Below are positions 59,501 through 64,000 of a stretch of 64,000 bases of DNA, piece by piece; positions within the stretch are counted from its first letter, which is position 1; each line of letters opens with the position of its first letter. The stretch spans positions 186,001 to 250,000 of the forward strand of contig JARVKI010000060.1 of assembly GCA_036674765.1 (NCBI GenBank), given 5' to 3'. Source of the DNA: Seiridium cupressi. Taxonomy: Eukaryota; Ascomycota; Sordariomycetes; Amphisphaeriales; Sporocadaceae. Below the pieces are notes generated by a model. It was not told where the DNA came from, did no database searches, and worked only from the letters and a program-made list of their open reading frames with translations. The position numbers were made by a program, and so were the translations under genes.

Positions 59501-59912
59501 GAACGGCAATATTGCCTTGTCCATGGAGATCGGCTCAGCCTACGCGCTTCAAGTCTGTCTACTCCAGATTCCAGCGCTCGTATTCTTCTCAGCAATGTGG
59601 CCCAAGCAAGGAGGGGTGGGCATTGATGTGTCGAAGTACACGTTCAGTCTTCTTTTCCCGCAATGGGACATGGTCATGGTCATCCTTTGCGTGTTCTTGC
59701 TCAGCTACGTCTACGGCGAGGGGAAGAGCAATTACTTTAAAGGCAGTATTCTCATCATGACATATCTTGTCGTCATTATCGGGTTCTACTTCTCTGGCGT
59801 CACGGATAACTCACAGATGGGAATGAATCGGTTTGACACATTCAATGCCGCCGAAGGAGCCTGGACGAGCTACAAGACTATCGGACAAAGCAGAAAAGGG
59901 GCGGCGTACTAG
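56359..59912 (+). CDS. Vacuolar cation/proton exchanger, Vnx1-like (CAX family)
   Basis: Three exons: 56359-56512, 56617-59429 and 59481-59912, giving 1132 aa. The first donor is GTTCGT, unusual but frame-correct (SDVSYG-TLHTPPP); the second intron (GTGAGA-GCAG) joins NTTEFL-NAISFAMNG. The N-terminal ~260 residues are polar and partly acidic, then come many membrane segments. The two CAX repeat motifs are visible: AAINAFFSTIVEVFLYCVAL and, near the end, VPNTTEFLNAISFAMNGNIAL. A Cys-rich luminal-type loop (LNCLSCTDYP, DCRRCYF) lies between the halves, and a long polar linker of about 170 residues separates them from the last segments. Yeast Vnx1 is a vacuolar Na+ or K+/H+ exchanger and the length (about 900 aa there) fits an extended version. 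Ion choice is inferred from family. Confidence 0.9.
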
Positions 59913-61257
59913 TAGATTGGGTTGTTTTTCATGTCTACATCTCTGACGAGTAATGACATGACTAGAGAGAGGTTTGTTTGTTTATTTTGCGCGCAATAGC
60001 ATTGTTTGTCCCTAATACCTTGTTTGCATGGTTTTGGTTTATGACTACCCCTACATAGCATTGTTGGTCAGGCATTCGTTTTTTTTTCCTGGCAGGACTT
60101 ATCAATCAATAGACAAAGCACTCTTATATGGCCAATAAGCTGCGCTATAGGTGACTGCGTATTGTGATTGATCCTGCTCTTGATGGGACCGTTGTATGAA
60201 ACTAGGACAAGGCTCAAACATATGTGTCAACTAGTTTGTGTTTCTTATCTACGCAGTGAACAGAAACTGAGTACGAAGACGGGCCTATCATGGCTGCTAA
60301 AGCGTTTGACCAAAACTAAAATCGTTACTTGGAGTTGCATGACCAAGCCACGCGTGGTCAGCTCCTCACTGCAAACCAAAAATTCAAGCGGGGACGATAT
60401 TGGCAAATTCTCTGATACCCTGATACCCTGGTTGCCCGGCAGCTGTTGGGGAGAGAGTGACGAGTCGTTTGCATGTTCATGCTCGTAACTCTTACGAGAC
60501 ATCTCGCCTTCCTCCGGACAATACTGAGCTTACGAGGTCCTGGCGCCTTGCCCTCAGGCGGAAATGGTCCGTCTCTTTCCACAATTCGACATGGTGGCTC
60601 CTTGTCTCTTCAAATTCCATGCTAAATATGAGCCAGCCTTGGAATTAATGATGACCGGCACAGATCAGTCTTATGAGTACCGGAAATGTTCACGTCTTGC
60701 AGGAGACATGCAACTACCGTAGATATCGCACAGAAGTGTGCAGTTGCCTTAGGCCTATCTGATGATAAAACTTGGATCCATCTGCCTGCAGACTTCATGG
60801 GTGATAGTTGATTGAATTTTGACAGCCTCTGATTGTCCGCCAAGCGGGCGGCAGCAACTAGTCTGCATTAGGCTTAGGGGAGCTGCATGAACTGCCAGCT
60901 GCAAGATCCATGCGGTATCAGGGTAGAGTTTTAGTGTTACCGTCCGTTCTTTGATCTCTGGCCCCACTATTACACATACGAAAAAACGAATGCACATAGT
61001 ACCAATGAATCAGGCAAAGAAAAATACCTAGGCAAGGCAATCGACCATACGCAATCCAGCTCCAGTTCTGGAAGCTAGGGCCTCTACTGATTCAGTGCAG
61101 AATTAGCCCCGCCAAAAAAGTGAATTTTGCAGTTTTCATGACTGATTGCGTTCCACAGCAAAGGCCGTTGCTGGGCAGTCGGTCAGTCTGAGCGGAACCC
61201 GCACGGGACAGCTGCATTAGTGCCAGAAAATTTTTAACACTCCCAAGGCGCAATTCT

Positions 61258-61360
61258 ATTGGTCGTTCTAATCAGCCGCCCCATTGCTGGTCCCATCGAC
61301 CCAAGTATAAATGTTTGCGTTCCCTCCCTCTATTTCCGTTTCCTTTTTCTTTCTTTTGTT
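61258..61360 (+). promoter_or_regulatory. Orphan promoter-like site: CCAAT box, TATA box, CT-rich leader
   Basis: ATTGG (a CCAAT box on the other strand) at 61258-61262, TATAAAT at 61306-61312 and a strongly pyrimidine-rich stretch at 61320-61359 lead directly to an ATG at 61361. The spacing is that of a real fungal core promoter. No recognised gene follows on this strand before the convergent gene at 62819. Confidence 0.45.
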
Positions 61361-62043
61361 ATGTTGACAATACTTCATGTTCGTACCCCCCACCCTGAGC
61401 CTTCTAGCAGCGTTTTGGAGCCTTGTTGCTAACAGCCTTCACAGAGAATCATTTCTATAGTTGTCTTCCTTTGCTCTTGATTTCTCAATCAAGCTGCAGA
61501 ACCTACGCCAGTTGATGAGTCAAATCTTCGCCATCCTAGAGTGAATATTTTTCTATGGTAGCTTTGGCTGCCGTTTGCTCTCGCCCTGCCTGCAAAGGTG
61601 GCGGCCGTCTCTTGCGAGTCGGCTGTATAGAGAGTGGTGATGATCTCAACCCCGATTCGTGGTTCTCGTCCTTGTGGCAGGCCGCCGGGGTGGATGGTGA
61701 GGACGTCTGATGGTCGTACTCTTTTCTATCTTTTTCGTTACGCGCTGGAGCTTGTCTCTGGCTGTGAGGAAGAAGTCTCAACGGTCTGGGCCCTGCACAA
61801 CCTGAAGTCCTAAACACCCGTGTCTGTCTAGCATGAGCTCGCGCATCCTGTTTGCGAAGTCGCCCACCCGAAGCACTCGAAGCATTCCGCATGAAGGATC
61901 AGAAACTTGTCCTGGCTTCCTTATTCGCAGGTTGCCCCGCCATCTACATGGTGTCGACATTGTACACGATCCTGTGCATCCCCGCCCTTTTTATCTTGAA
62001 TATTATTTTCTTATCATGTCATATCTCGGAGCATATTTCCTAG
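61361..62043 (+). other. Possible unrecognised transcript after the orphan promoter
   Basis: The first ATG (61361) opens a 22-codon frame that contains a plausible intron (GTTCGT to CTAAC-CACAG). Further frames are MVALAAVCSRPACKGG at 61556-61711 and a hydrophobic frame starting MKDQKLVLASLFAG around 61891-62043. I cannot join them into one convincing protein. It may be a small-protein gene with several introns or a non-coding transcript. Confidence 0.2.
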
Positions 62044-62818
62044 TCTGTGATGCGCCTAACAGGCAATGGGGCGGCAGTCGCAACAGTATGTTGCAACAGG
62101 AAAAGCTGTTCCGATTCACACCTCCATGCTTGCCAACTCAATTGCTCTACTGGGCACACCTCATATATCTCAAGACATTCCAAGAAACAATATGAGCAAT
62201 TAGCGCCAGTAGCTCACCACCGAGTCATTCAGCGCGCACTTGATGTATATTTTCTGGTCTAATCTTTGCTTCTCCAGTCATGCCACCTTGTTGTCGCAAA
62301 ATATTTAACTTTGCTTAAGGCCCTAGATATTTGACTCATAATAGATAAGTTTGTCAGCCACCACTCCTGCTGCAACACTGTAACTCTGGAAGACTGAGAT
62401 GCGATTGATAAAACTGATTGAACCTGGCGGATGAGCAAAGGTATGGTTTGAAGCAGCTGGCAGCTGTAAGGATGCTGAAGTCCAGTCAGTACTGACGCTC
62501 GATCTTCTGGCACCAAGTCCCGCCCCCGCGCTTCCATGGTCAAGATAACATCTTGGATAACAACATGGAATACTGTACTTTAGAAACCGGAATCTAGAGA
62601 CATCTCTACCGAGAACTCCTCAATCAAGTTGGACAGACTCCGGGGGAAAAAATCAAATTGACGTATTTGGCTTTTACTCACAGGGTCGGCCGCAGAAAAG
62701 CAATCTGCGATGTCCCCAGCATATTGAACTTGTTGCGTATTCATGGAGCATGTTTACAGCCTTTCACCCTTCTATATCAACCCAAAACAGCAGAATACGA
62801 CAATGTTATGTGATGCCC

Positions 62819-63694
62819 TCAATGCGTGACCCGGTACAGTTCTTCATGCCGTACCCATTCGACAATATCATTGCTTACCAGTTCTTTCAGTCTATCCCAG
62901 TCCTCTCTTTGCACGGCATCTCGGACCTTGGTGCTGCTAATGACCTCCTCGCCTTCCTTTCTCCCCTCTACCATGTCGACTTTAGCGGCCCACTCCTTAT
63001 CTCCGCCTCTTTCTTGAAGTCTGCCGCTCTTCAGGTCTTCTAGATATGCGAGCTGTTCTGCAGCATCACCCCAGTCGGCATCGGTGCGCATAGTGACACG
63101 TACGCCCGAATGCGAGAAGAATGGCGCTAGAGTCTGCCTCATAGAGTCGTTTGGATAGTACTTGGGGTCAAAGATGCGGATCAAGGTGTCGAATCCCGTC
63201 AGGTATACCTGTTCCACCTTCGCCGTCTCTCCACCGTAGAAATCACTGGCAGCGATTGCCTGGCCCTTCGAGGCAAAGTATGGCTCTGTCGTAACCGCCA
63301 AGTCGACTTCCGTGCCCCCGTCCGCCTTCAAGGCCGACAACAAGTCTGCGGCGAAAATGTACATCATTGCCAGCCGTTGCGGGAAGGCTGCCGGCTTCGG
63401 TGCCTTGTCCGCATTATTGATTGCCAGGAGTAGCAGAACCCTCGAATTGCTCCCATACTTCTCTTCTTGCAAAGCCGAGAGCGCCATGCGCTGGTGCGCG
63501 AGTGTGGGCGGGTTGAAGGATGAATCCAGAACTAGTAATGTCTGTGGTGCTCTCTGAGGGGCCTTCGGTGCCGGCTCCGAAGAAGGTGAAGATGGTAGCG
63601 AGCATAGCACGCTGAAGCTGGTCTTCGAGAGCTGGAAAGTCTTGAGAGCCCTCGTGAAGAATGAGACTAGGTTGGGCGGTAATGGGCGACTCAT
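62819..63694 (-). CDS. NMN adenylyltransferase-like protein, Pof1-like
   Basis: Single exon of 291 aa from the first ATG at 63694; open frame continues upstream without a start. The nucleotidyltransferase entry motif is LVLDSSFNPPTLAHQRM, with the Pro and His expected to bind ATP phosphates, and the C-terminal signature is ISSTKVRDAVQ. Between them AINNADKAPKPA and VYLTGFDTLIRIFD match the nicotinamide/nicotinate mononucleotide adenylyltransferase fold. The closest family I recognise is yeast Pof1 (YCL047C), reported to have this activity and linked to filamentation and protein quality control. Expected reaction: NMN plus ATP to NAD plus pyrophosphate. A Ser/Pro/Ala-rich insert lies at about 35-50. 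No signal peptide is seen, so it is probably cytosolic. Confidence 0.88.
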   Translation of the reverse strand: MSRPLPPNLVSFFTRALKTFQLSKTSFSVLCSLPSSPSSEPAPKAPQRAPQTLLVLDSSFNPPTLAHQRMALSALQEEKYGSNSRVLLLLAINNADKAPKPAAFPQRLAMMYIFAADLLSALKADGGTEVDLAVTTEPYFASKGQAIAASDFYGGETAKVEQVYLTGFDTLIRIFDPKYYPNDSMRQTLAPFFSHSGVRVTMRTDADWGDAAEQLAYLEDLKSGRLQERGGDKEWAAKVDMVEGRKEGEEVISSTKVRDAVQREDWDRLKELVSNDIVEWVRHEELYRVTH

Positions 63695-64000
63695 CTTCGA
63701 GACTGGTGACGCCAAACGTGGAAGCCCACAAGAAAATGTCAAAGTATCACGAAATCAATTGGCTGGTGGGTTGGAAGATTGAAGACCTGATAAAGCGTCA
63801 AGAGTAAGCAGAAGTAAAGTTGGGGTTGTTTCGTCAATCTTGAGCGGGACTCTGCCCCACCTCATGCGACTATTGTGAAATCCCACAGCGATCGGAGAAC
63901 GATAGTCGGAGGGCTGCATGGAAGTAGCTCTCGAAGAAAAGGAGGAAGGACAGGACTGCTTGGAAAATAGAGGTTTCCCAGTCAAGCCCTTCTAAGAGTC
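63695..64000. promoter_or_regulatory. Upstream flank of the Pof1-like gene
   Basis: About 300 bp before the start codon up to the window edge. It must contain the promoter; a minus-strand frame at 63755-63985 shows no motif. Confidence 0.45.

Larger units (their letters stand above)
59913..62818. other. Convergent region with an orphan promoter
   Basis: This 2.9 kb lies between the convergent Vnx1-like and NMN adenylyltransferase genes. Most of it shows only short frames. A promoter-like arrangement at 61258-61360 is followed by several ATGs but no recognisable protein (see separate entries). Confidence 0.5.

Noticed and set aside
1..64000. A secondary-metabolite cluster, transposon or defence island
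   Set aside because: No polyketide or peptide synthase, terpene cyclase, transposase, integrase, reverse transcriptase, NACHT or HET-domain gene is present; genes are a mix of housekeeping functions.

Overview
This is a window of nuclear DNA from a filamentous ascomycete (Pezizomycotina, most likely Sordariomycetes; the species cannot be read from the sequence). The evidence is short GT-AG introns of about 45-80 nt with CTAAC-like branch sites, separate promoters for every gene, and a fungal gene set: HET-C, a rhodanese-tyrosine phosphatase, Sok1/Tcp11, a Vnx1-type exchanger, a Siw14-like phosphatase and a Pof1-like adenylyltransferase. I resolve 18 protein-coding genes, about one per 3.5 kb. 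I recognise no rRNA, tRNA, intact transposon or CRISPR array. Gene models below were rebuilt by joining open frames across splice sites that keep frame and restore family motifs; none was tested against transcripts.

Left part (1-16.6 kb): het-C (+) is convergent with a mitochondrial PP2C (Ptc5-like, -). That gene shares a 442-bp divergent promoter with a KPWE-domain gene that I read as a Pex39-like peroxisomal import factor. A D-amino-acid oxidase lies alone between two long gene-poor stretches (3.6 and 2.7 kb). It is followed by a Siw14-like phosphatase with a C-terminal membrane segment and by a small membrane protein.

Middle (16.6-35 kb): an ER J-protein (Hlj1-like), a second mitochondrial-type PP2C (Ptc6-like), a C4-dicarboxylate/malate-type (TDT) transporter with seven exons including an apparent 8-nt micro-exon, a DUF6604-type protein of unknown function, a CPA2-type cation/proton antiporter whose first intron appears to be GC-AG, and an uncharacterised fungal polytopic membrane protein.

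Right part (35-64 kb): MRE11, then Sok1/Tcp11 in tandem, a 5.7-kb gene-poor stretch, a Pyp-type tyrosine phosphatase fused to a rhodanese domain without a catalytic cysteine, the proteasomal ATPase Rpt6, a Vnx1-type vacuolar exchanger, a 2.9-kb gap carrying a promoter-like site with no recognised gene, and a Pof1-like NMN adenylyltransferase.

The genes look like an ordinary core-genome mixture, not an operon, biosynthetic cluster or defence island. The most unusual items are the Pex39-like gene, a coding-like small ORF overlapping the transporter start, the micro-exon, the GC-AG intron, an optional in-frame intron in the Siw14-like gene, and the orphan promoter near 61.3 kb.
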